64,000 nt of DNA from Falciphora oryzae (lineage: Eukaryota; Ascomycota; Sordariomycetes; Magnaporthales; Magnaporthaceae), in the NCBI GenBank assembly GCA_000733355.1, contig JNVV01000022.1, forward strand, positions 453,384 to 517,383. The letters are read 5' to 3'. The number at the start of each line of letters is the position of its first letter. The first letter of the stretch is position 1. The translations under genes and the position numbers were made by a program. Below the pieces are notes generated by a model that was not told the origin of the DNA, ran no database searches, and was given only the letters and a program-made list of their open reading frames with translations. Positions 1-12,539 of this stretch are shown here, one piece after another.

Positions 1-3000
1 GTGCGACAAGGCCCTGGGAAAAGAAATCAACAAACAGAAAAAAATTTTCACGGAGGAGGGGGACAGGGGGTAGAAGCAAATGAAATGGCCGGGCAGTTAC
101 ACGGACCGAATCTCCCATGCCCCCAACAGCAGCCACAGGACAAGGATGCATCAAGCAGGGGATACAGCACAGGATGTAGGGGGTTTCCAAGGTGAAGAAA
201 CGGGTGTGAGGGCGTGTGGTTTGTCCCCCTGCGGACGCTAGGGGAGAGAGCAGGGCGCGCCGACCCCTGTCCTGCTGGCTTTTGGGTGGGGCTTTGTTGG
301 CCTCGGCGCCCTGGAAGTGAATTCGAAAGAACCGCTGCGACTTGTTCCTCTGGGAGCCACGGCAAAGTCAGAGTCGCGCCCCGATTTGCTGGCTCACCGT
401 AGGGCATGGCGAGACTGTGCCAGCAGTACTGTACGGATCCGGAGAGGCGGTCGTGAGTCTGGGCTGGTGCAGGGCCATGATCTGGAGGGGTGGTCGACGG
501 AGGGGACGGATACGGGTGTGTTGATCAAGCAGCGCTGAGGCCATTGAGACTTCGTGTCCGTGGGCTCTGCACGACATGCGCGACAGGGAGTTTTATCACC
601 GTCATACAAAAGACCAATTAATAGGGCCGAAACGGGGATGGATTCTAGGTCGGCCCGTGTCTGGTCTGATATCGACAAGAATTTTACCACGGGAGCGTGG
701 TGCGGCAACAGGGTGGACGTTGAGCGGCCTGCCAGACAGGAAAGTGAGGATGCCTCTTCCGTCTCGGAGGTAGCATCGGTCGCATGGGTGCGGGCCTTCG
801 AAAATAAAATGCGGTGCGGAGGATTCCTGTACTCGGGTAAAGCTTAGAAGGATGTCCAATGCACCTGTGTGTGTGGAGAGGTTGTGGGTGGGCACGAGCC
901 TGAGAGTCATCCTGTCGTGCGCCTGCTGTTCGATATCCAACGAATTTCCATCTGGGGCGACGCACCAGCCTATCACGTTTCCAGCGCTTGATGCTGCGCG
1001 AGCCTTGCGGTCCACGGTGCCGCCGGCGAAGGAAGGCTGGCGTGGAGGGGAAGGAAGGCGCCCATGAGGTGGATCCAAACGTTGTGAATAAGCGCACAAC
1101 CAAGTGCCCGCCCGCCCTCGTGGAGGGGCCAAAGTGCCCGCCCGCCCTCGTGGAGGGGCCAGGACACCCTCGCGGCGCACGAAAGGAAGTTCAGCACAGT
1201 CCAGCCCGCCAATCACTGCTGATGCGCCAGCGCGCATGTGGCCCCTGCAGGGAAGCGCGAGCCTGGCCCTCCACTGCACCAAGGCCGCCCAATGCGTCAG
1301 CTGCATCACTGGGCGTGACAGGACACGACGAGAGGCCAGAATCCCATGTCGCCATCGTGCAGGGTGGTGTGCAGCGTCACGCTTCCTTTGGAAATCCATC
1401 CATCTCATCCGCCCTGCGAGAGAGCATGTTTGATGGAGGGGATGCCGAGATCCAGTGAGAAGAGATAAATAGGTCACCCCGAAGAGCCGCCCCGCGAGCG
1501 AGCGTGGTTGAACACCGTGACTTGGAGTCGCACGTCCGAGTTCAAGTTCCAGCCTGCACCAGTGGTTGGCTCAATCCATCCCATCTTCACCACCTCCCGC
1601 CGTGGCAGCTTACTTCGTCCCGTGCACCGTCAACGTCCCGCGAGTGCCGCAAGTGGATGGCGTGGCCGCCTTGCCTGCCTGCCTCCCAGCCAGGAATGAC
1701 TCGAATTTGATCTTTGCTGCAACCTCGTTTCCCCAACCGTCGACGTGAGCGCGAGCCTCGCAAGCGAAGCAGCTGTCGTGCTCGGCATCACGGCCTGCCT
1801 CACTACACGCCCCGCCCAGCCTTTCTCGAAGCTCGACCGTCGACGCTAGGTCCACCTGATAACGACAGCTGGGGACGAGAAACACCAACTCCGTCGTCAA
1901 GTCCACCTTGAGTGCCACCGGCTGCTGGGTGGCATCTCTCAGTGAAAGGCGATAGCTCCGCTCGCCACCGGCAAATTACCTTTGGCCTGGGGCGACCCGC
2001 CCGGGGAATCCGGCTTCACAAGAAGAGCGACGAGCGCGCTCCGACTCGTGTGCCCACTCTGGAGCCGTGCTCCCGGAGGCAATTCTTGTCGCGACCCGCC
2101 TCCTCGTGGTGCGCGTCCATCCCTACGGAGCATTCAGTTGGAACCTCAACCGTCTGGCCAGGTGCTGGCTGCCTCGGTGGCGATAGCACGGCCCCACAGG
2201 CGCCTGTTTCTTTTTGTTTCAAGCACAGGCGCATGCACGTATACGTATTCGCGAGAAGAAACACCATCGACCGCAGGGAGCGCTGCTGGGGAGAGCTCCA
2301 GCCATCGATCGGCGTCGGCCAAACAGCAGTGCGCTAGGCCTTCCTTGTTGCTCGAGCAGACACGAGGCGAAAATTTCCTGCTGTTGCCCAACCCGGCGAC
2401 TCAAATTACCATCGCAGCCTGAGCCGCTCCCGCGAGCCGGTCGCCGTCCTTCAAAGCCACCAATTCAATCTCGCTTACAGCTGTTTGCTGGGGTTGAGGA
2501 GAGCATCCATACCACGGCACCGGGATCTTCGACCCGTCTGCAAATTTTTCCCCTTGGCCGCAGGGGGGACACGCGCATCAACAATGGAAAGTGAAAGGCG
2601 AAAGAACAGCGATTGACGAGTGACTCCTACGGCGATTCATCCAAAAAGGCCTTGCGCAAGGACGGGGTCCAGGGAATTCGCTATCCGCTCGCCAACCTCA
2701 TTTCTTTTTCCAAGTCCGTCGTCCCAATTTTTTCTTCTCTTTTCAATTGTTGGCGCACAGCTGAATGCACAGCGCTGCGAGGCATTGACTCCTATTGGCC
2801 TGCGCAGCGACGCCTATTCACTGGCGCGAGTTATCCCTCTTCGTGCGACTTAGCGGGACCACCGTGTGTCATAGACGAAATACGGTTCGGGTGGGTCGGT
2901 TTCTGGTGAGTTACCTACTCGAGCAGGTGCCAGGTACAAGCTGCAAGCGACTGGGTACTTCGAGTTACTAACCGCACCCCTCTGCGAAAGGGAGCAACAT

Positions 3001-3625
3001 TGATGACCGGGGGCCCCTGCACCACCGCCTGTGGCACACCCTGCAAACAACCCCTGTCTTGCATAGAAACCCACACCCAGTGCCCCCTTCCCCTTTGTGC
3101 GGTGCTCCGACCCTTAGGCCACCCTTCCTTTATAAATCGGCTGCATGCCCTCTTTTTCACTCAACCATAAGACCGGTTTTGATTCCATTTGGCATCCGCC
3201 AACCCATCGGCACCAACAAGACGCTTACACACGCTTTTGGCATCGCGCCTCGAAATAACTGGACCTCACGTGAAGTGTCCAGTTGCTTCCATCAACAACG
3301 CCAGCCAAAGTCGTGACTGTCGGCTTTGTCCTTGGATCTCAGCTTGTCGTCAAGATATCATCCACAACGCCTTGACATGTTTTCCAGGAGTCGGACATCT
3401 TCACTTCTTCCTACCGACCACGCACCAACGAGGTGACTGAATAAACCGTCACTCTACTCCCCCCGCGTCACGACACCTGCGCGGCATTGCTTTGAAAAAG
3501 CCGTCGCCACACCATAGATAAGAGGCCTTGCCTCGCCACCTTGTCACATCTCCACGTTCTACCATATCCATTTTGTCGTTCGCGACCTCGCTACATAATA
3601 CCCACTCCCTCACGCTTGAACAACA
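1..3625. other. Long non-coding stretch upstream of the first gene
   Basis: No open frame here looks like protein: those present overlap on both strands, have arbitrary composition and lack recognisable domains. The last few hundred bases are pyrimidine-rich and presumably hold the promoter and leader of the gene starting at 3626. The stretch contains a perfect 30-bp tandem duplication (1102-1161) and a tRNA-like segment near 1504-1560, treated under findings. Confidence 0.6.
1102..1161. repeat. Perfect 30-bp tandem duplication
   Basis: Two head-to-tail identical 30-base units, 1102-1131 and 1132-1161, each beginning aagtgcccgcccgccctcgt. The repeat lies in non-coding DNA. The repetition of a short PPRGRAG-like peptide in an antisense frame is a by-product of this duplication and not evidence for a gene. 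Confidence 0.9.
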
Positions 3626-4903
3626 ATGTCGTACGCACGAGGCTCAACGCCCGCCAGGGATTACTCTGGCTACGACGACCACTACACCAGCTCGTCGCCG
3701 ACACCGTCGCCGCACCGCTACCACGACTTCCCCGACTACGCGTACGCTCAACAGCGGCCGGCAACGCGCGCCACCCACACGCGCCACAAGAGCACCAGCT
3801 ACCAGCAGACCTCGATGCCGGCCCGCCCGCCGACCGCCCATGGCTACTCGGTGGTGCCTGAGGGAGTGTCTCCGCGCTATACCAGCGGCGGCGTCTATGC
3901 GACTGCGAATGTGAGTGAGTCGCGGTCATCGCGGAAATATTCTTGGTCAGCGCCGCGCCCGAGCCACCATGAGCGCCGCAGCTCGCAATCGTACTACCGG
4001 CACTCGGATCGATTTGGGGAGTCGGACGAGGACGAGTTTTTCGAGATCAACGGCGTTTCCTACGTGCTGCCCGCGCAGTCCCGGTCAAGGCGGGACAGCA
4101 GGGTTTATCACAGTCGCGCTGGGCATGGTACTGATTACCCCTACTACGAGCAGGTCAACGCCGGCATGCCATCAATGTCCCCAATGCCGGCGACCGTGGA
4201 TGGTTTCCCCTCCCCTACCCCGCAGCCCAGCCGCCGGCCTAGCCAGTCCCGCCGGCCGTCTACCTCTATTCCCCAGAGGTCGCAGACTGCTCGCCCCTCT
4301 AGCTCACACCACACCAAGAAGGCCGCTGCCCACCCTGAGCCCAGGCCGTCTGATACCCGTGCCGCCACCCTTGAGGATGCCAGGGCCTTTGGGATTCCCG
4401 AGGGCTACTCACTAACCCACTGGGATCCCACGGAGCATCCCATCCTCCTGCTTGGTAGCGTCTTTGACGCCAACTCGCTGGGCAAGTGGATCTACGACTG
4501 GACCGTCTACAAGCATGGCAAAGGCCACCCCATTGCCCAGATGGCCGGTGATCTCTGGCTTCTCCTGATCCAAATTTCGGGCAAGGTCAAGCGCGCCGAT
4601 GAGATCATGCCCACCATTCGCCAGAAGGAGGTCAAGGAGATGGTCGGTGATTTCATCGTTTCGGGTGAGCGCCTTACGGACAAGCTCCGCAAGCTGCTCA
4701 AGCGATGCGAGACCCCCATGCTCCAGGCTTCCAAGCGCAGGGGCTCCAAGCTCGGCAACAATGCCGGTGTTGAGTTCGTCCTGACCCTCTTCGGAAGGGA
4801 ACGCGAGCTCGAGGCGACCGAGAAGTTCATGGCCTCGGTCCGTCTCTGGAATCTCCGGTTCGACGCCAACTGCGAGGACGTTCTCCTTAACCCTGGAAAA
4901 TAG
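3626..4903 (+). CDS. Uncharacterised 425-residue protein with disordered N-half and conserved C-terminal helical domain
   Basis: A single uninterrupted exon encodes 425 residues. Residues 1 to about 245 are low-complexity, rich in Ser, Pro, Arg, Tyr and His, and look intrinsically disordered. From about residue 248 (starting TLEDARAFGIPEGYSLTHWD) to the end the sequence becomes well ordered and amphipathic, with an invariant-looking stretch SLGKWIYDWTVYKHGKGHPI followed by several helices. I know this C-terminal type from uncharacterised Sordariomycete proteins, sometimes mislabelled cell-wall protein gp1, but no function is established. There is no signal peptide or membrane segment, so a cytosolic or nuclear location is inferred. 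The ATG at 3626 follows a CT- and A-rich leader and is the first in-frame ATG. The gene stands alone, with non-coding kilobases on both sides. Confidence 0.85.
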   Translation: MSYARGSTPARDYSGYDDHYTSSSPTPSPHRYHDFPDYAYAQQRPATRATHTRHKSTSYQQTSMPARPPTAHGYSVVPEGVSPRYTSGGVYATANVSESRSSRKYSWSAPRPSHHERRSSQSYYRHSDRFGESDEDEFFEINGVSYVLPAQSRSRRDSRVYHSRAGHGTDYPYYEQVNAGMPSMSPMPATVDGFPSPTPQPSRRPSQSRRPSTSIPQRSQTARPSSSHHTKKAAAHPEPRPSDTRAATLEDARAFGIPEGYSLTHWDPTEHPILLLGSVFDANSLGKWIYDWTVYKHGKGHPIAQMAGDLWLLLIQISGKVKRADEIMPTIRQKEVKEMVGDFIVSGERLTDKLRKLLKRCETPMLQASKRRGSKLGNNAGVEFVLTLFGRERELEATEKFMASVRLWNLRFDANCEDVLLNPGK

Positions 4904-6296
4904 TATCCTCCGGCGGATTTGGACAACTGGCTCCCTGACGCCCCCCAGTCCCAGTCCAAGAATCCCTGAGAGCCTATTCCCATCTTCGCCAGGCATCTGA
5001 ACTGCCTGAGCACAACTACTACAACACCTACCGCCCACATCCAAGGGCGCCCACATCCTGGAGGAGCTACACGTGTACGATTTGGTCGAGCTATTCCTGG
5101 ATTTCCGGATTCCCCAGGCGCATGATACCCATTTCCCCCGGATCTCATTCCTGGACCCCCGGGAGAGCTCCATGCTCTTGTTTTTCTATCTTTCCTATCA
5201 CGACGATTCCGACGTAGATGTTTGGAGCAATCCGTGCATCGCAAGGCCGTCGCCTGTCCATCAGCAATCCGGAGGGTTTTTTCCACTGTCACGGGACCTT
5301 ATAGAGAGATACCCATTTCTCTTTCTGGATTTGTTCTTTCTTTTTTTTTGTACTGCGTTTGGTCGCACAGTCTGCTTTCGCACATGTTTTCGCAACGCGC
5401 CTCACGGTGTCGCTTGCCGGTGGTCACTCCCACCAGTACCAACAGATCACAACGAGGTGTACTGCACGAACCCGTCATAGAGGCGGTCGCGCATGTGAGA
5501 TTTCCTAGTCCACAAAAAGCATGTGTTTCGGCATCGGGGGAAGGGAAAAAAGCTAGCTTGGGATATACTTTTGCTTTGGATCACATGTATGTTAACTACT
5601 AATGTTTTGAGACGCGCGGGGCGTTTTGTGTTTTCGTTTCTTCCTGTCTTTTGCTTGCGAACATCGCTGGGCGTTGGGTTTCTGGACACTGGGGTTGCTT
5701 CACACCGTTCGACTCCGTCGTCTTAGCGAGTCCATTTTCATTTCACCTCTGCGGTTATCACTGGCTGATGGATATACCCCCATTTTATCATTCGATAGAA
5801 AAATTCTAATCTTTCGCGAGACTGCTCTACAAACATTTCTCAACCCAAAAGAATGCTCGATGTGACGAGAACATGGTACTTTGCCTCCTAGCCCTCATCT
5901 TCTGTCTCGAGGTGAGCCGTATCAGTGGTGGGAGTTTCACATGCACCCGCGCGCTCAAATCACCTGTATTTCTCCACAAGGGTAGGGTTGTGGGAAATGG
6001 TAATAACAAATAAATGAGTACAAAAAAAAAGACGGATGAAAATTTTTGCACAGCAAATGACGCGCCGGGACGCGAAATTAACATTCCCAACCACCTCCAT
6101 TTGACCGTTCTTCCGTTGGGCGAAAAGAAAGCCCTAGGTGCCGATGGATTGCACATTTCTCGAATTTCGTGTTTATCAATTCCGCATGGACCTGTGCGCG
6201 ACGTGCCATCCAATCCCTGGGCGTGCTTCCATTGCGCTTCCAATCCGGGATGGGGGTTGGGCGGCGTCGGATGGATTCACAAAAAAAGGAAGAAGC

Positions 6297-6319
6297 AAAA
6301 AAAAAAAAAAAAAAAAAAA
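6297..6319. repeat. A23 homopolymer tract
   Basis: An uninterrupted run of 23 adenines, preceded by A-rich sequence, within the gene-free interval. It could be the remnant of a retroposed poly(A) tail or simple slippage expansion. No flanking target-site duplication was recognised. Confidence 0.85.
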
Positions 6320-6895
6320 TTGTGAACCAGCATATTCCTTGTATCGTTGCGTGGGTGCTGACCGCAGACGGCAGCCAGGGGTGTTACATGAATGGTTATC
6401 TTTAGAAGATGCTACGTATAGGAAACAAAAGAACGGATAGGGAATGAAAAATTTTCTTCTCCCATCCTGTGTGCGGTGCGGTGCGGTGCAGCAAAGACGA
6501 TGGGCTCGCACCACCATCCAATCTCTTTTTGGACCGAACACGGCCGACTCGTGTGCGGACGATCCCTTGCCGCCATCCATGCCTTTGCCGCAGACTCAAA
6601 ACGGATGGCACCAGAAAACACAGGTGGTGGGAAGGGACAGGGTGGGATGGTGCCAAACTCAGCCGCCTCCCCAACAGCCTGACTGTTTTCTACCCTTCTT
6701 CGTGACCTCAGAGAAAGCACCATTTATCGCGCGGCGCACGTTGGCTCGGGTCATGAGGGGTTTTGCTCGTTTCTTTTTTGCTTTTCTATTTTGCTTTTTT
6801 CTCCTTTTCTCTTATTTTGTGGCTTCTTGGCTTGCCCCGGCCAGGGGGTGGTAGTGCAGCCACCGGACCCCGTCGGGCTACTGCGAGGACAAAGG

Positions 6896-6899
<4 letters not shown>

Positions 6900-6935
<36 letters not shown>
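6900..6935. repeat. A29 G7 homopurine tract
   Basis: Twenty-nine adenines run directly into seven guanines, in non-coding DNA. Length is subject to sequencing and assembly error, so the exact counts should not be relied on. Confidence 0.8.
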
Positions 6936-9900
6936 ACTGGTTTCCGTCCACTGCAACGGCCGACTGAGACCGTGCGGCAAGATTCGCTCCCTCAAGCCCT
7001 CGCAAAAGGACGATGGGGTTGAGATGGACGCACGCCTTCCTGTGTGTTTGTTGATATTATCGTGGCCGCTATTGCCATCAGTGCTTCCTCCCTTCCATGG
7101 ACCTTGCGTAGCTCCATTGGTCGCCTCTTGGCCCCCAGCAACATGGGTCGACGACCAGCCTCTTTCCTGCTCCTCCCTTTTGCACGCTTCCGGTCGCGAC
7201 CGTGCCGCGATCGTGGTTCGACCATCCAGGGTCAGACTCATTTCCTAGCCCGAGTCGCGACAAGACAGGTCGGCACAGACAGACCTCAACTACTTGGAGG
7301 TGAACATTTCTAGCGTTCCGGTCCAACGTAAACAAAGTACCATACACAGCCTCATGGGTAGCGCGCCTCTCCCAAGTCAGCAGCCCGGGCCTAATCAGGA
7401 CGCACTGTGAGCCCCGGTCCCTGGCGGCTGGACACGGACCTAGCGCCTCTGTCTCAGACCCCAAAGTACCATCTGCTCCAGAGTGACAAAAGGGAACATC
7501 TGATTCTCACACGCCTCCTCCTTGACCGGGACACAGACATGGCGCGCGGTGCTAGGCAGGGGGAGGCAGAGGGAGGAGAGACACACAAGAAAAAAGTTTT
7601 CATCCACGTCAAACAAACGAGGCAGGGTACTTTTTCGCGTTTCCTCCCGCTCCCTTTCTCCATCTTGGCGACGACGGTTCCCTGTTCCACGGCTGAACGG
7701 AAAGCCGCAAAGATGCGTGCTTGCCGTGTAACCTCCAGCCTCGTCCCATCGGCCGGGGCTCACATCACTCTGACCGTGCAAGAGCAGCCCGGACTAGGTC
7801 CCTAGAGCAGCCTCCTCCCGTCTTCTGTCGTCAACAGGCAGCGCAAACACGGCACAGCATGTCTTGTCACGGCGGTTGGCAGCAGAGGACGAGAACCCGG
7901 ATTCACAAAACATGACGCGGGCGAACACGGCGCCCGGTCCGTCGTAGGTATCACCATGAACAAACACGCCTGCGCGGAGCATTTCTTGCGACGGGCGACA
8001 ATGGGACAGGACCCGGTCTGCGCGGATGTGTGATGTGATGTGATGGACTGCACGCACTCTTCGATGCGTCCACGAGGCTCGCGCTGTGTGGTCCGCCCTG
8101 CGCCGGCAGTCGCGCACACGCGCAACAGCGCCAACTGCACAGGGCAAGGCTGCGCGCGGGGCGGCGGCTACAGGTGACATTGGTTCAAAAAGCCCTAGAG
8201 ATGGCTTTGCCCTCGACTCCTGGGTATTCCCCTATTCGCTCGGCACTTGCAGCATGCACCGCACGCTCCGCTAAGCCGGCCACTCAGAGGCCCAGCCCCG
8301 GGCGGTTGTGCCGACTTGTGCATCTGCTGTGCTTGCCCGCCGCCCCGAAGTTCGATCGAGTCCAATGCGAGGGGGGCGAACCGCCGCGCGAAAGCGGGGC
8401 CTTGTCCCCATTCAGCCCGTCCCATTCCGCTTTCCCCAAACTTGCGCCAGATCGCCTGAGAGCCACGCGCGCCTCTCCCCCAGAGGGTGGTGTGCGCACG
8501 GCGCAGGTGCGCGTCGACACCGCGCTGCAGGGCAGGGGTAGGTGGTCTTTTTGGGGTCGATTCTTTTCGCGGCGCAAGCAGTCCAGACAGACGGCACGTT
8601 TTCCCCTGCCTCCCGATTTTTGTGTTTTGTTCTCTCGGGGCACATTCTAACTGTATTACCCGGTAAGGCTGTGTGTGAATGCATGAGTGTGTTCAACCTC
8701 ACAACTTGCACGACCACCCCCGTCCAACACTCAAACAGTTCCAAAGATATCGTCCCCACCCTCCCTACCCACGGGACCAGCTCCATTCGTGATTCATTGT
8801 GATTCTGAGTTCGCCCGAGGTGGGTGGTATGTGATTGTGCTTATGGTTGGCACCGTCGCTTACGAGAGGAACGGTTGACGCCGTGCTTCCACACCCTTGC
8901 CGCCCACCATCGTCGAATCTTTCCGTCTTTTGTCTTCTCGAAATGGCTGGGACGCCGGGGGCGAGGGACCAGGGGTTGGCGGATGACTGGTGGTTGCTAA
9001 TATCTCGTAAATACCCTCCCTGGACTTCCACACCCATTGAAGGCTTCTCGTCCCTCACAGGCTAAATGGATGCCCAGTGCGCCCGTCTGTGTGGGCTCCG
9101 CGCCGCCAATCCCCAATCTCGCCAGCCTCCTCGGCCGCCGGGTGAACACATGGCGCCATGCTGACCTTGGGTCCCAGGCCGAGGATATGTCAGTGATAGA
9201 TGCCTTATCGTGCTCCCTCATCGTTCATCTTCCATCATCCATGACCAAGGTCCCTCGTCTTCCGTGCCTCAATCCCCATGGGCCCCTGGATGAGGATTAC
9301 CATGTGGCACGGTCGGGCCCGGTCATGGTTGACCTGCGTCTTACATAGGCCACACGGCGTTAAACGCCGCAGGTGCGCATCCGCTAAATTCGCACGCTCT
9401 GTGCTCTCCAACCTCTTCCCGGGTAGGATTGGTAGGTTTGGCGGGCATGTCGTGCTACCAACCGGTTGTATCTGGCTGGGTCTTGGGGCCCACACCGGGC
9501 TGGCACGCGCGGACTATTTCGACGGGCGCCTAGATGCAAATTTCTTGCTGGTTCTTCACGTCGGGGTAAAAAGCACCCCACCAATCACGTCGCAGGGGTC
9601 GGTGCGTTCATCAATGTCCTTCCGTTTTTGTGCTGTGCGCTCGGCGAGCACAAGCCAACAGTGGCCGTGCACCACCATCACCCGTCCCGAACCGCATGGA
9701 AAGTGGGGGAGGCTGGGGGCCTGACAAACACTTGGGGTCTGAAGGCTGGACATTCCATGCTTTCTCCCTAAAAGTGACGCAATTCCAGGGCAGCCGCCCG
9801 AGATCGAGAACTCATATGACCACACGATGTTGGGCAAAGCGGTGGGAGATGTGTGCATGCCCTCGTCGGGCGGTTAGGTAAAAACAGGGCGGGCAGGGCA

Positions 9901-12539
9901 CTCGTTCATTCGTCTCCCGCAGCGTTCACCGTATCCCTCTCTCAATTGTATACCCGCTTTTTTCGATGCGGTCTGCACAAAAGCAAAGCGACAATAGTCA
10001 AGTGTGAAAAATTCTCCTCGTAAACGAGAGCGTTGAGTGGCTCAGTCCACTGCTGCATTTGATGGTGCGTGCTCTGCCTCTGCAGTCCTCTGCAGTGCTA
10101 GGCCACCAGACTGGCAGGCACCCCACCTCTGCACTGCGCACAACGAGATTCATGTTCCCGCTCAGCTGCGTTGCTCTCATTCTATTCTAGAAGGGAGGAG
10201 GCCCGCCTGCTGTGGTGACAGGTGGGTCGGGCTCAAGCTCCTGTCCAGGGATGGTGTGTGCGTCGTCGGGACGGGGCACACCACACACAGCTGCATCTCG
10301 CATCCTATCTTTGCACATTTTTGGGGAGAGAGCGGGCCTATTTTGGGATGACGGGGTGGCTTCTCACCTCCTCGTCCGGCGCGGTGCGACGCAACCTTGG
10401 GAAAAGAGAGGCGCGAGAGCGAGGCGATGTGCATGCGGTTCAGCGCCCAAAAGAAAAGAAGACACGCACGTCGTCCCGCCCGAGTCTCACCCCTCCTCAC
10501 CCCACCCCCACCCAACTCCTAGAGGTGTTCCCCTGGGGGAAGGCACGTATCGCTGACGTTGGGACCAAAGTACCATCGACCTCGCCGGCTTGCACTCCCC
10601 TCCTCCACTTGCATACCTCAACCGTGGGCAGGCATCTCCGTGGGTCTCGGTGGATGCGTGCGCTCAATAGCTGACGTCTTCTCGAAGCTGCCCCTCACTC
10701 CGTCTCCACCGGGCCGACAATCTGGCCTTCGGCACCCTCGGGAGATGGCGCTGGGCGACTGGTTCGAGATCTCCCCTCCACCCACCCGTCATCCATGCTA
10801 GGGCTAGGGTTTGGAAGAGGGGCATTGCGGTGGCCGCGGCCTGTCTGCACACCGTCGACTCGAACCCCGCGGTCAGACCCAATGGATTTGCATTTGGTGG
10901 GAACGCATGGGGCTGCCCTTCCGGCCGCCTTGGGCTCGCTCGCATGCCCCAGGCTCGGTCAGCAAACTACTAGCAACTCACCGCTGGAACAAGTGCGACT
11001 GCTGGTGGCGCTCAATCTATGGGGTCGCTGGGGGATGGGCCTGCCAGCAGGGAGCGTTGGACGCCCCCCCGGCAGCTAGCCCGCACAGCTAACGCGGCCA
11101 AAGCAGAGGGGCCACTCAGGGCACACAGACTGCCCGACGGACCACCAGTACTCGCCGAGCCAGGCGGCTTCTAGCAAACACAACCGCCGACGGTGGCTCC
11201 AGCCATGGAGGCCCCGGCGCTGTCATGTGGTGAAGAACACAGTGCAGGCCACCTAGACCCGGCTGCCGGTGGAGCGCGTAGCAGGCGGGTGGACAGCGGG
11301 CGGAGTGATCGAGCAGGCTCCACCACGGACCATCTCGGTACCACAAATCATACGGTAGCCCAACAGGGGCTGGCCTGACGAGCACGCGGCAAGCCGGCCG
11401 GCTCTGCGACGATGACAGAAAGGTAGCGCGCCCGACCTAGGTTAGGTACCGAACACTAATACTCTGCGGGTTATCTGGTGTGAGCGTGCTTCCTTCGGCG
11501 CAGCCCGACGAGAGAATCAGCCAGCTCGGACTGGAATACGACCGACGTCAGGAGCTGTGCTTGGGTTTCCAGGCAGCGGCTTCTCCAAGACCCCTGACGT
11601 CCCGCGGGTAAGCCGTGACATGACTCTGATGCATGATTCCAGGATCGATGAGACGGGACTGGCGAAAAAAATCTCACGCCAGCCGATCGACGGGGCGGGA
11701 CTGGCGAGGGCATGCACGCCCTCGGCGACGCTGCACTGAGAAAAATGGATGAGACACGACAAAAAAAGAGACCAAAAAGAAAGAGCAATCAAATTTGGAT
11801 GCTGGCCTCCCAGCGGCGGGCAATGACGACAGTGTGCTCCAAAGGGAAAACAAGGAGGGGCCGGAGGGGACCAAAAGGGGATTTGAAGCGAAAAAGCAGG
11901 AAATCGGCATCTGGCAACGCATGAAGAGCAAAGGCTTGAACATGCATCGTGTGTAGGCACATACACAAATACCTGCCTACCACACACGCACACGCCTTCC
12001 CCACCACCACTCCATCCAAAGAAGCGGTGCACGAGGACGGAGTGGCCAGCACAGCAGGATGCCGGGCCGTCCATACGGCACTGGACGAGACACCGAGGAC
12101 GTCTGTGGACTCCACCACCAGCTGATCGCCAGTGACCACGCAAAAGGCGGACACCCCGCCGGCGGTCGCTTGTTCGCTCCACGTCGGTCTCGATGCGTGC
12201 CCATGACTCCGTCATGGATGTGTTGAGGGTCGCGCTGCTCCATGCAACCTCACAAAGTCTGGTCGGCGTCGGGCGGCTACCCCTCTCGAGAGCGCGACCC
12301 GCTTCACGGCCGGCGTGCATAACAGTTTTGTTGTGGTGTAGATGCATACGAAGGCGTGGCCTCAGGATGCGGCCTGTTCACACGCATGCACGTCAACACA
12401 CCTACACATACGAGCGGTCGTCTAGGGGAACGTGACGTGTATAGATGCCGGCTACAGGAGGGATATGTTCACCCCATCCCAAAAGCCGGGAAAGGCACGT
12501 CGAGAACCAAGGAGGCTAGAGCGGCATATCGGGAAGAGC

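Larger units (their letters stand above)
4904..12539. other. 7.6-kb gene-free interval
   Basis: I find no convincing coding region on either strand. All frames are short, overlap on both strands and show no domain; the longest, 276 codons on the minus strand at 11517-12347, has a noise-like Cys/Ser/Pro/Arg composition. The first 1.5 kb is AT-richer and probably contains the 3' UTR of the preceding gene. Notable content is an A23 tract (6297-6319) and an A29G7 tract (6900-6935). The interval may hold regulatory DNA, a non-coding transcript, or a multi-exon gene I could not recognise. Confidence 0.5.

Noticed and set aside
602..1477. 291-codon minus-strand frame near the left edge
   Set aside because: Composition is noise-like, it contains the translated tandem duplication, no domain is seen, and overlapping frames exist on the other strand.
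11517..12347. 276-codon minus-strand frame in the gene-free interval
   Set aside because: Random-looking Cys/Ser/Pro/Arg mix, no conserved motif, no splice or leader support.
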